Shown: positions 6,907 to 14,500 of the stretch, one piece after another
How the letters are laid out: each line of letters opens with the position of its first letter
Numbering within the stretch: the first letter of the stretch is position 1
NCBI GenBank assembly: GCA_030616435.1
Contig: JAUWXI010000001.1
Span: 1 to 30,903 of the forward strand
Length of the DNA: 30,903 nt
Reading direction: 5' to 3'
Origin: Candidatus Parcubacteria bacterium
Lineage (GTDB): Bacteria > Patescibacteriota > Minisyncoccia > Minisyncoccales > JAUWXI01
Position numbers and translations under genes: made by a program
Notes under the pieces: model-generated
Databases searched by the model: none
The model's input: only the letters and a program-made list of their open reading frames with translations
Told to the model about the DNA's origin: nothing

Positions 6907-7200
6907 TTACCTTCTGAAAATTGATTTTACCTTCAAAAAGGTATTTTCTCTTTCCGGAAAAGCTTTGATTAACTTTTTAACTTTTTCAATGTCCAACTTT
7001 TTGGCTACATCTTCCCTGAATACATTTTCAATCTTTAGAGTATGGGAAGTAGGCTCGACATTTTTAATATCTACTTCTTTTAATTTTTCAATATAATCTA
7101 AAATCGAAGAGAGTTCTCTTTGAAACTTTTCGATTTCAGGCTCAGTCAAACCCAATCTGGCTAATTTTGCTATGTGTTTTACTTCTTCTTTTGAAATCAT
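6907..7200 (-). CDS. gatC: Aspartyl/glutamyl-tRNA amidotransferase subunit C
   Basis: 97-residue GatC, which wraps around the GatA-GatB interface and stabilises the complex. The N-terminal signature ISKEEVKHIAKLARLGLTE is typical, as are ILDYIEKLKEVD and the VEPTSH segment. The ATG at 7200 lies one base after the stop of mreB copy 1. Translation is probably coupled, as no Shine-Dalgarno sequence is visible (upstream sequence CCCCCTAAATAAC). Followed by gatA in the usual gatC-gatA order. Confidence 0.95.
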   Translation of the reverse strand: MISKEEVKHIAKLARLGLTEPEIEKFQRELSSILDYIEKLKEVDIKNVEPTSHTLKIENVFREDVAKKLDIEKVKKLIKAFPERENTFLKVKSIFRR

Positions 7201-7201
7201 G

Positions 7202-8254
7202 TTATTTAGGGGGTTCTATTTCTTTTGTCTCAACCAAGACTTCTCTTAATTCATCCAACTTTTCCAAAACCATTCCTGCTCCTCTAGCCACAGTGGTGAG
7301 AGGGTCCTCAATAATCTTTGTTGGAATCTTAGTTTCCTCGCTTATTAGCTTATCTAATCCCCTCAGAAGGCTTCCTCCACCCGTTAGATAAATACCTCTC
7401 GTCATCACATCTGCTAATAGTTCAGGTGGGGTTTCCTCTATAGTATCTTTTATAGCTCTGATTATTTGCTTGACCGATTTTTCCAAAGCCTTTCTAATGT
7501 CTGTATCTGAAACAAGAATTTCTTCTGGTAGGCCAGTTACCAAATTCCTACCCCTTAAAGGGAATGTCTTTTTTTCGTTTAAGGGCCAGGCAGAGCCTAT
7601 AGTAATTTTTACTAACTCAGCTGTCCTTTCCCCTATTAAGAGTTTGTTTTCTTCTTGACTCCAACGAACAATGTCTCGATTCAGTCTATCTCCTGCAATT
7701 CTCAAGGTCTTGGATACCACTATTCCTCCTAAAGAAATGATAGCAATTTCTGCCGTACCTCCTCCAATATCAACAATAAAATTTCCTCCCGCTTCTTGAA
7801 TTGGGAGTCTGGCTCCAATGGCAGCTGCCATTGGTTCTTCAATTAAAAATACTTCTCTGGCTCCTGCATTTTTAGCTGCATCCTGAACAGCTCTTTTTTC
7901 CACCTCGGTTACTCCGCAAGGAATTCCTATAATGACCCGAGGTCTAAGGCCAAAAGGAAACTTTCTTTTTTTAACCTTATTAATAAAATACCTTAGCATC
8001 TGCTCTGTTACTTCAAAATCAGAAACAACCCCTTCAACCAAAGGCCTTGTGGCAACGATATGGGATGGAGTTCTTCCTACCATCTTTTGAGCTTCTTCAC
8101 CAATAGCTAAAATCTGGCCTGTCTTTTTGTTAAGGGCGACAACAGAAGGCTCAAGCACCACAATACCCCTCCCTTTCACATAAACCAGGGAGTTAGCTGT
8201 ACCCAAATCAATAGCTATATCCTGGAAAAAATGGGAAAAAAATTTGTTGAACAT
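7202..8254 (-). CDS. mreB: MreB-family actin homologue, copy 1
   Basis: Bacterial actin that directs cell-wall growth from the inner face of the membrane. The 350-residue protein has the phosphate-1 loop IDLGTANS, the phosphate-2 segment IVDIGGGTAEIAIIS and the adenosine motif LTGGGSLLRGLD. The N-terminus is FNKFFSHFFQD, aromatic-rich and amphipathic, consistent with a membrane-binding helix as in E. coli MreB. A diverged stretch DIVRWSQEENKLLIGERTAE replaces the usual YVRRKYN-like sequence, and the tail ends in EIEPPK. It sits between rseP and gatC with gaps of 1 bp on each side. A second, more canonical copy is encoded at 10798-11805. No mreC or mreD is next to either copy. Confidence 0.94.
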   Translation of the reverse strand: MFNKFFSHFFQDIAIDLGTANSLVYVKGRGIVVLEPSVVALNKKTGQILAIGEEAQKMVGRTPSHIVATRPLVEGVVSDFEVTEQMLRYFINKVKKRKFPFGLRPRVIIGIPCGVTEVEKRAVQDAAKNAGAREVFLIEEPMAAAIGARLPIQEAGGNFIVDIGGGTAEIAIISLGGIVVSKTLRIAGDRLNRDIVRWSQEENKLLIGERTAELVKITIGSAWPLNEKKTFPLRGRNLVTGLPEEILVSDTDIRKALEKSVKQIIRAIKDTIEETPPELLADVMTRGIYLTGGGSLLRGLDKLISEETKIPTKIIEDPLTTVARGAGMVLEKLDELREVLVETKEIEPPK

Positions 8255-8255
8255 A

Positions 8256-9332
8256 TTAAAAAATTCTCTGTATATCTTTTATTGTAGTAAGAATCATCAA
8301 GACTATCAATAATAAAAGAAAAATGGAGGTTATTGCGGTTTCCAGTTTTTCTGAAACCTTTTTTCCTCTTAATTTCTCAACGAATAAAAAGACTAATTTC
8401 CCGCCATCAGTAGGAGGAATTGGTAGAATATTAAAGAGGGCGACATAGATTGAAATCGTAGCCACAAACTGTAAAAAGTAATTTATGTTCTGGGAAGCTG
8501 CCTGACTTAATAAAGAAAAAACTCCTACAGGTCCCATTAACTCAATTCCTGTAGGAAGCCCCAAAAAAAGATTTTTGAAAGCCATTCCCCAGCCTTTAAG
8601 CGCAAAATAGGTTGTCTCTAAGGTAAAAAAGATGCCTCGGAAGAGGGCTTCTACAGGAGGATATCTCTTTTGGGCTGTCCTCACCAAGCCTACTCCCATA
8701 GGACCTTCCCCTGTTGGAGGGGAAACCCGAGGTGTCAAAGAAACATCAAAAATCTCTTTCCCTCGCTGAATTATCAAAGTAATCTCTCCTTCATGAGTTT
8801 GAATAAACTCTTTTACTTGACTAACCTTATCTATATTTTTAATTTCTAACTTTTGATTTTTGATTTTTACTATGACGTCCCCTATTTTTAATCCGGCTTT
8901 CTCTGCGGGAGACTCAGGTGCAAGACCCACAATTTGGACCTTAATATCTGCCAAATTTCCATTGGCTGTATCTGTTACTGCCTGGGTAAATCCCGAACCC
9001 ATAACAATACTGAACAAAACAGCAGAGATTATCCAGAAAGAAAGCACCCCTCCTAATATGACCAAAGCTCTTTGCCAGATAGATTTTGCTCCTAAGGCCT
9101 GAGGGTCTTTTTCTTTCCTCTCTCCATAAATTTTAACAAAAGCCCCAAGAGGAAGAAGATTTAAAGAATAAACAGTTTGGCCAATTCTTTTAGCAAAAAT
9201 TCTTGGAGGATAGAAAATTCCAAATTCTTCTACTTTTACCCCAAATTTTTTAGCCAAAATAAAATGGCCGAATTCATGAAGAATTAATAAAAAAATAAGG
9301 CTAAAAAAGGCAATGAGGAATGATAAAAACAT
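8256..9332 (-). CDS. rseP: Site-2 metalloprotease, RseP/RasP family, one PDZ domain
   Basis: Intramembrane zinc protease (peptidase family M50), 358 residues. H19-E20-F-G-H23 in the first membrane helix is the HExxH zinc site. The third ligand is D309 in NILPIPPTDGG, where the family usually has LDG. A single PDZ domain (about residues 125-205, LAPESPAEKAGLKIGD...) sits between membrane segments; E. coli RseP has two. Further hydrophobic segments lie near residues 95-112 and 337-352. The gene starts at the ATG at 9332, 2 bp after the frr stop, and is followed 1 bp later by mreB copy 1. The frr-rseP adjacency matches many bacteria. A heptanucleotide-periodic tract at 8834-8868 encodes KIKNQKLEIKN inside the PDZ region. 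Confidence 0.93.
   Translation of the reverse strand: MFLSFLIAFFSLIFLLILHEFGHFILAKKFGVKVEEFGIFYPPRIFAKRIGQTVYSLNLLPLGAFVKIYGERKEKDPQALGAKSIWQRALVILGGVLSFWIISAVLFSIVMGSGFTQAVTDTANGNLADIKVQIVGLAPESPAEKAGLKIGDVIVKIKNQKLEIKNIDKVSQVKEFIQTHEGEITLIIQRGKEIFDVSLTPRVSPPTGEGPMGVGLVRTAQKRYPPVEALFRGIFFTLETTYFALKGWGMAFKNLFLGLPTGIELMGPVGVFSLLSQAASQNINYFLQFVATISIYVALFNILPIPPTDGGKLVFLFVEKLRGKKVSEKLETAITSIFLLLLIVLMILTTIKDIQRIF
8834..8868. repeat. Heptanucleotide-periodic tract in rseP (5 units)
   Basis: Plus-strand units TATTTTT, AATTTCT, AACTTTT, GATTTTT, GATTTTT; consensus RATTTTT. It encodes KIKNQKLEIKNI inside the PDZ region. Confidence 0.75.
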
Positions 9333-9334
9333 AA

Positions 9335-9889
9335 TTATTCCATAATTTCTTTTTTCTTTTTTTCCTCCAAATCATCTAGTTTTTCACTATATTCATCAAT
9401 CAATTCCTGGAGTTCTTTTTTCTTTCTATACTTGTCATCCTCTGAAATCTCACCTTCTTTAAAATTCTCTTGAATTTCCTTCCAAGCTTCATCCCTCCAG
9501 CGCCTTATCGTCCTTTTTACTATCTCCTTTCTCTCTGTCAAAACCTTTAAAAGTTCTTGCCGATACTCCTCGCTCATTGGAGGAAGGTAAAGTCGAATTT
9601 TATCTTTCTCAACAATTGGGTTCAACTTTAAAGAGGAACGGGAAATAGCTTTCTCTATAGGCTCAAGGCAAGACTGATCCCAGGGCTGAATTGTAATTTG
9701 TCTCCTGTCGGGACAAAAAATTGTCCCCAATTCCTTAATTGTCAGTTTTTCTCCTAAAAAATCAACCGAGATGTCTTCAACCAATGAAGGGGTGGCTCTC
9801 CCAACCCTGATTTTTGCCAGCTCTTTCTTAAAAAAGTCTATTACTTTTTCCAACTCAGGCTTTATTTTTTCAATAGGTTCTTTTTCCAT
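9335..9889 (-). CDS. frr: Ribosome recycling factor
   Basis: With EF-G it splits post-termination ribosomes. The 184-residue length is standard. Signatures include the IRVGRATPSLVEDISVDFLG region, the hinge (near WDQS and the LNPIVEKDKIRLYLPP segment) and the C-terminal helix with EERRKEIVKR-like sequence (LTERKEIVKRTIRRWRDEA). The start ATG at 9889 directly follows the holB stop (9890), with no Shine-Dalgarno sequence (GAATTTAA upstream). In most bacteria frr follows pyrH; here it follows a replication gene instead. Confidence 0.97.
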   Translation of the reverse strand: MEKEPIEKIKPELEKVIDFFKKELAKIRVGRATPSLVEDISVDFLGEKLTIKELGTIFCPDRRQITIQPWDQSCLEPIEKAISRSSLKLNPIVEKDKIRLYLPPMSEEYRQELLKVLTERKEIVKRTIRRWRDEAWKEIQENFKEGEISEDDKYRKKKELQELIDEYSEKLDDLEEKKKKEIME

Positions 9890-10801
9890 TTAAATTCTTA
9901 AAAATAAGGTTTCTAAAGCCAATCTTTTATTAATATTACTTTGGGAAATCAAAGATTGAATCTCTGCTATCTCCTCAAGTATCTTTTTCATTTTTAAGAC
10001 ATCGTCAAAATCTTTTTTCTTTATCTTTGAAATCATACTCTGCCTTAGGTGGTTCAGCCAGATATCAAACACTTCTTTTAAATTCTCATTTTCTGCAGTT
10101 AAAACTTTTGCATAATGAAATCTCTGGGCCAAATTCCCTTTAAAGACTAAAAGGAATTCTTTAATCCTTGATTTGTATTCATTTAACTTTTCAGGATTTG
10201 AAAGAAATTCTATAGCTTGGCCTGGTCTTCCAGAGGAAAGTTCGACAATCTCTTGAGCTTCAGATTTTTTAATCCCTTGATTAATCAAATAATCCAAAAT
10301 CTTCTCTTTTTTTACAGGAAAGAATTTTATCTCCTGCACTCGAGAAAGAATAGTCTGAAATAAAAGAGAGGGGTGCTCACTGATTAGAATCAGACAGGTT
10401 TTCCCTGAAGGTTCTTCCAAAGTTTTTAAAAGACAATTTTGAGCTTGGGCAGTCATTAAACAAGCCTGGTCTATAACAGCAGTTTTCCATTGAAAATAGG
10501 ATTTTAAAGAAAGACTTTCTGCAAGTTGCCTTATTTGAGAAATCCCAATGCCTGTTTTCTCAGGCTTTATCAAGAAGAAATCGGGGTGAGCTCCTTTTTC
10601 TAAAGCTCTACAAGATTGACAGACTTGACAAGGTTTTTCTGAAAAATCTGAATTTTGGCAATTCAATAATTTTAAAAATTCAAAAGCAACTTTTCGCTTT
10701 CCCAATTTCCCTTCTCCAGAAAAGAGAAAAGCATGAGGAACCCTCGAATTCTGAAGCTGTCTTTTTAAAAAATCCCATTGTTTTTCGTGACCAATAATCA
10801 T
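9890..10801 (-). CDS. holB: DNA polymerase III delta-prime subunit (clamp loader)
   Basis: 303-residue clamp-loader subunit of the AAA+ type. The zinc module is present as C48, C58, C61 and C64 (KPCQVCQSCRALEKGAHPDF). The Walker A region is degenerate (GEGKLGKRK, residues 29-37), as expected of the non-hydrolysing delta-prime. The sensor region reads LLKTLEEPSGKT and ILSRVQEIKF, with SRV in place of the SRC motif. The start ATG overlaps the stop of mreB copy 2 in ATGA and is preceded by GGAAG, one of the few plausible ribosome binding sites in this operon. A DnaX-type subunit is excluded by the length and the poor P-loop. Confidence 0.92.
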   Translation of the reverse strand: MIIGHEKQWDFLKRQLQNSRVPHAFLFSGEGKLGKRKVAFEFLKLLNCQNSDFSEKPCQVCQSCRALEKGAHPDFFLIKPEKTGIGISQIRQLAESLSLKSYFQWKTAVIDQACLMTAQAQNCLLKTLEEPSGKTCLILISEHPSLLFQTILSRVQEIKFFPVKKEKILDYLINQGIKKSEAQEIVELSSGRPGQAIEFLSNPEKLNEYKSRIKEFLLVFKGNLAQRFHYAKVLTAENENLKEVFDIWLNHLRQSMISKIKKKDFDDVLKMKKILEEIAEIQSLISQSNINKRLALETLFLRI

Positions 10802-11805
10802 TTCTTCCGGGCAATACTTCTTTTATAAACATCTAAATTCTCCAATAAAATACCTGTTCCTTTTGCCACAGAAAAGAGTGGTTTTTCAACTCTTGTGCAG
10901 GGAACGCCAGTAGATTTGGAAATCATTTTATCAATATTTCTCAACAATGAACCCCCACCCGAAAGAAACATACCTTTATCTATAACATCAGCTGAGAGTT
11001 CAGGAGGGGTCTCTCTTAAGACCTCTTTTATAACCTGGACAATTGAATTCAAGACATCAGAAATCGCCTCACAAACTTCATTTGAGCTGACCTCAATGTT
11101 CTTTGGTAAACCCATAACCAAATCTCTTCCTTTAGTCTCAAACAGCTCTTCTTTTTTCAAGGGAAGAGCTGATCCTATTTTTATTTTTATTCTTTCTGCA
11201 GTCTGTTCTCCTATTGCCAGGTTATACTTTTCTTTAATGTAGTTAGCAATTGCCTCATCCATCTGGTCTCCAGCAATCCTTGCCGAACGGACACAGACTA
11301 TTCCTCCAAGAGAAATCACTGCCACCTCAGAGGTCCCTCCGCCAATATCTACAATCATATTGCCCGAACACTCATTGATAGGAATTCCAGCTCCTATAGC
11401 TGCCAGAATTGGTTCCTGGGCTGTATAAACTGCTTTAGCTCCAGCCGAAAGAGCGGCTTCAATTACTGCCCTCTTTTCCGTTGAAGTAATGCAGGCTGGA
11501 ACCCCTATCATCAATTCGGGCTTGAAAAATCTGAAAAGGCCCGTGCTTTTGTCAATAAAATATTTTATCATCGCCTGGGTTACCCTATAATCTGCAATCA
11601 CCCCTTTTCTCAAGGGCCTATAAACCTTTATTGTATCTGGAGTCCGGCCAAGCATTTTCTTGGCTTCATTACCAACCGCCAGAATCTTATTCTCTCCAAT
11701 ACTAACTGCCACCACAGAGGGCTCCTGAAGAACAATTCCCTTTCCCTGGACAAAAACCATGGAGTTGCAAGTACCTAAATCTATTCCAATTTTTTTAATA
11801 AACAT
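10798..11805 (-). CDS. mreB: MreB-family actin homologue, copy 2 (canonical)
   Basis: 335-residue MreB/Mbl-type actin. The nucleotide-binding motifs are intact: IDLGTCNSMV (residues 8-17), VDIGGGTSEVAVIS, and the adenosine motif LSGGGSLLRNID. NYIKEKYNLAIGEQTAERIKIKIGSA, quoted in pieces, matches the family better than copy 1 does. The N-terminus (FIKKIG) is short and lacks the aromatic amphipathic extension of copy 1. The two copies may therefore differ in membrane contact, which is inference. It lies between murA and holB with a 1-bp gap to murA and a 4-bp overlap with holB. Having both copies in the same transcript suggests coexpression as a mixed filament or two specialised filaments. Confidence 0.95.
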   Translation of the reverse strand: MFIKKIGIDLGTCNSMVFVQGKGIVLQEPSVVAVSIGENKILAVGNEAKKMLGRTPDTIKVYRPLRKGVIADYRVTQAMIKYFIDKSTGLFRFFKPELMIGVPACITSTEKRAVIEAALSAGAKAVYTAQEPILAAIGAGIPINECSGNMIVDIGGGTSEVAVISLGGIVCVRSARIAGDQMDEAIANYIKEKYNLAIGEQTAERIKIKIGSALPLKKEELFETKGRDLVMGLPKNIEVSSNEVCEAISDVLNSIVQVIKEVLRETPPELSADVIDKGMFLSGGGSLLRNIDKMISKSTGVPCTRVEKPLFSVAKGTGILLENLDVYKRSIARKK

Positions 11806-11806
11806 G

Positions 11807-13063
11807 TTAAATTCTTTTAATCTCAGCTCCTAATTTTCTTAGTTTTTCATCGATTTTTTCGTATCCTCTATCAATCTGATAAATATTATCAATTATTGTC
11901 TTTCCTTTAGCCATTAAGGCGGCAATAATCAAAGAAGCTCCCGCCCTTATATCCCAACTTGAAATTTTAATACCCGAAAGCTCATTTTTACCAAAGATAA
12001 GGGCTCGATGAGGATCGACCACCTCAATGTCAGCTCCCATCTTTCTTAATTCATGAACGAAATTTAGCCGATTTTCATATAAAGGGTCGTGAATTAAGCT
12101 TTTACCTTCTGCATGGGTTAAAAGGGGAACAACTATTGGCAAAAGATCTGTGGGAAAGCCGGGCCAAGGAAGAGCTTGAACTCTAACAGCTTTTAAATTT
12201 GGTGAAAAGCTAACTTTGATAGAGTCTTTACCTTTTTCAAACAAAACTCCTATCTCCTCCATTTTGGCTAAAAAGATATTTAAATGGTCCAAAATTACAT
12301 TCTTTATTTCTAAAGTTCCAGGAGTAACAGCTCCTACCACTGTAAATGTTCCAGCCTCAAGATAGTCTGGAATAATTCTGTGCTCAACTCCCTTTAGGTT
12401 TTTTTGACCCTCAATTTCAATAGTGTGAGTTCCTATCCCTTCAATTTTTATTCCCATTTCTTTCAACATTTCTCCTAAATCTTGAACGTGGGGTTCAGCT
12501 GCAGCTCCCAAAATCCTCGTTTTACCTTCAATCTGAGAAGCTGCCATCATTAGGTTCTCAGTAGCTGTCACGCTAAGTTCTTTTAGGACAATTTCTCCTC
12601 CCCTCAAGTCTTCACTTTTAAAAAGATAGGAGCCTCCTGTTTTTTCAATTTTAACTCCTAATTTTTTAAAGGCCTCCAGGTGAGTGGTAATAGGCCTTAA
12701 ACCTATTCTATCACCTCCAGGTCTTGCAAATTTAAAATTTTTAAATCTAGAAAGCAAGGGAGCTATCAAAAGAACTGAAAGTCTTGTCTTTTCTATTAAA
12801 TCAAAATCTATTTTTTCAGGATCAAGATTCACAGCCTCAATTTTCACTTTTCTTTTATCCAACCATTCAATATCAGCTCCCATTTTTCTTAAAACCTCAA
12901 GCAAACAAAAGACATCTTCCACTAATGGCAAATTGTCAATGACGCAGGGTTCTTTGGTCAATAAGGTAGCTGCTAAGACTGGCCCAGCATCATTTTTTGC
13001 TCCACCTATTTCTACTTGACCTTCCAGTGGCTTTTGTCCCTCAATCAAAAATTTATCTCCCAT
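11807..13063 (-). CDS. murA: UDP-N-acetylglucosamine 1-carboxyvinyltransferase, fosfomycin-insensitive (Asp) type
   Basis: First committed enzyme of peptidoglycan precursor synthesis: it transfers enolpyruvate from PEP to UDP-GlcNAc in the cytoplasm. The 418-residue EPSP-synthase-fold protein has K23-N24 in GGAKNDAGP, the R123 region GLRPI, PGFPTDL near the C-terminal half and DRGYEKIDEKLRKLGA at the end. In the flexible loop the usual Cys of GGCAIG is Asp118 (GGDRIGLRP). Asp at this position keeps activity and prevents covalent fosfomycin attack in known MurA enzymes (Mycobacterium, Chlamydia). It is the first gene of the nine-gene minus-strand operon. Its promoter places transcription start 1-2 nt from the ATG, so the mRNA is probably leaderless. 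Confidence 0.96.
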   Translation of the reverse strand: MGDKFLIEGQKPLEGQVEIGGAKNDAGPVLAATLLTKEPCVIDNLPLVEDVFCLLEVLRKMGADIEWLDKRKVKIEAVNLDPEKIDFDLIEKTRLSVLLIAPLLSRFKNFKFARPGGDRIGLRPITTHLEAFKKLGVKIEKTGGSYLFKSEDLRGGEIVLKELSVTATENLMMAASQIEGKTRILGAAAEPHVQDLGEMLKEMGIKIEGIGTHTIEIEGQKNLKGVEHRIIPDYLEAGTFTVVGAVTPGTLEIKNVILDHLNIFLAKMEEIGVLFEKGKDSIKVSFSPNLKAVRVQALPWPGFPTDLLPIVVPLLTHAEGKSLIHDPLYENRLNFVHELRKMGADIEVVDPHRALIFGKNELSGIKISSWDIRAGASLIIAALMAKGKTIIDNIYQIDRGYEKIDEKLRKLGAEIKRI

Positions 13064-13071
13064 AATACTCT

Positions 13072-13101
13072 ATTTTAACTTCAAATCTCTAAAATTGTCA
13101 A
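13072..13101 (-). promoter_or_regulatory. murA operon promoter (near-leaderless)
   Basis: Minus-strand -35 TTGACA, a perfect consensus (13096-13101), 18-bp spacer, -10 TAAAAT (13072-13077). Only 8 bp separate the -10 box from the murA ATG at 13063, so +1 falls at about 13065. The -35 box is 7 bp from the -35 of the divergent plus-strand promoter. Confidence 0.7.
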
Positions 13102-13108
13102 ACTCCCT

Positions 13109-13136
13109 TTGAAAAATCCTGAATTTTAATTAGAAT
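13109..13136 (+). promoter_or_regulatory. Promoter of the PEGA-domain gene (leaderless)
   Basis: -35 TTGAAA (13109-13114), 16-bp spacer, -10 TAGAAT (13131-13136). The ATG at 13143 begins 7 nt after the -10 box, which is where transcription should start. No Shine-Dalgarno sequence is present. Confidence 0.6.
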
Positions 13137-13142
13137 TAAATT

Positions 13143-14498
13143 ATGACCAAAAGAACAAGGAATGTTTTGTTTTTAATCTTAACTATTTTATTCTTTTTGA
13201 TTGCTCCTTCAATTATCTTTTATTCTCAAGGCTGGAGATTTGATCCCAGAACAAAAAGGATAGTAAAAGTAGGAGGTTTTTATTTCAGAGTTTTTCCAAA
13301 AAGAGCTAGAATTCTTATTAATGGAAGAGAGTATAAGACAGACTATTTTTTTGGCTCACTCTTTATTGAAGGCTTCTTACCTAGGGAGTACCAAGTCAAA
13401 ATAGAAAAAGAGGAATTTTTATCTTGGGAAAAAAGACTTAAAGTTAAAGAAGAAGAAACTACCAAAGTAGAGGATGTCTTTTTAATACCCGAAACTGTAA
13501 ATTTTGAAATCTTGGCAAAAGGGATTAAAAATTTTGTTCCTTCTGAAGATCAAGAAAAGATGGTTTTGATTTCTGAAGATGAAGGCTGGCAGTTAAAACT
13601 TTTAGACCAGAAAGAAAATCTTGTAGCTCATCTATTAAAGGAAAAAGAAATTGAAGAAGGAGCAGAATTAGAAAAAATTATTTTCTCTCCCACAAAAGAA
13701 CTTTTAATAAAAGCGAAAACAAAAAAGGAAAGAAAATACTTTCTTTTAGACCTTGAGACAACTTCTTTGACAACTTTGGATTTTTTAGATTCTGATCTGG
13801 AAGAAATCTCCTTTTCTGAGAATGGCGAGAAAATATTTTTCCGCTCAGAAAATGAGCTCTTTGAAGCAGACTTAATTAAAAAAAGTTCTACCTCTCTTTT
13901 AGAAAAAGTTATTTGCTATAAGGTAAAAAAACCTTTTATTTACTATCTCGATGACTCGGGCTTTCTTTTCAAAACTGACTTAAAAGGAGAAAGGAAAGAA
14001 AAGCTCAATAGAGAGTCTTTTGAAATCCAAGAAAAAGACTACGAAATCTATATTTTCCCCTCTTTTATTTTTTTGAAAACAGAGGATTCTCTTTTTTTAC
14101 TTGACGAAGAAGAAGGGTCTTTCAAGGAATTCTCAGATTTTGTAAAAGAAATTAAAATTTCCCCAGATTCAAAAAAGCTGACCTTTTTTGGAAACCATGA
14201 GATTTGGATAGTCTTTTTGACCGAGATTGAAAAACAACCCCCAAAAGAAAAAGGAGAGAAACTCTTTTTAAGCAGGTTTGCAGGAAAGATAAATGAGGTC
14301 TATTGGTATACCCAAAATTATTTGATATTCAATATTGGAGAAGAGATTAAAATCTGTGAAATAGATGAAGTAGATAAAATTCAAATCTGGACCCTCAAGG
14401 ATATTAAAGGTTCCAAAATTTTCTTTAACGAAGAAAGTAAGAGATTGTACTTTCTAAAAGAGGGGAATCTTTTTGTTACAGAAAAATTGATAAAATAA
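13143..14498 (+). CDS. Membrane-anchored PEGA-domain protein with beta-propeller-like repeats; function unknown
   Basis: 451 residues and the only plus-strand protein gene here. An uncleaved signal anchor (about residues 7-27, VLFLILTILFFLIAPSIIFY) puts the rest outside the membrane. Residues ~40-120 match the PEGA-type surface domain pattern: ARILINGREYKTDYFFGS, then LPREYQVKIEKEEFLSWEKRL, ending in a hydrophobic strand. The remainder has repeated short beta segments of the type FSPTKELLIKAKT, FSENGEKIFFRS and ISPDSKKLTFFG, spaced like blades of a TolB/WD40-type propeller. It is very rich in Glu and Lys. A surface or periplasm-like role in wall sensing or binding is plausible because its promoter is shared back-to-back with murA, but that is inference. 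Its stop is 2 bp from the stop of the opposing nuclease gene. Confidence 0.88.
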   Translation: MTKRTRNVLFLILTILFFLIAPSIIFYSQGWRFDPRTKRIVKVGGFYFRVFPKRARILINGREYKTDYFFGSLFIEGFLPREYQVKIEKEEFLSWEKRLKVKEEETTKVEDVFLIPETVNFEILAKGIKNFVPSEDQEKMVLISEDEGWQLKLLDQKENLVAHLLKEKEIEEGAELEKIIFSPTKELLIKAKTKKERKYFLLDLETTSLTTLDFLDSDLEEISFSENGEKIFFRSENELFEADLIKKSSTSLLEKVICYKVKKPFIYYLDDSGFLFKTDLKGERKEKLNRESFEIQEKDYEIYIFPSFIFLKTEDSLFLLDEEEGSFKEFSDFVKEIKISPDSKKLTFFGNHEIWIVFLTEIEKQPPKEKGEKLFLSRFAGKINEVYWYTQNYLIFNIGEEIKICEIDEVDKIQIWTLKDIKGSKIFFNEESKRLYFLKEGNLFVTEKLIK

Positions 14499-14500
14499 TA

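Noticed and set aside
12180..12230. Possible heptamer tract in murA (encoding PNLKAVRVQALP)
   Set aside because: Units do not share a consensus, and the residues correspond to a normally conserved MurA segment before PGFPTD.
14485..14500. Terminator hairpin TGATA/TATCA at the end of the PEGA gene
   Set aside because: The stem is only 5 AT-rich pairs without a T tract.
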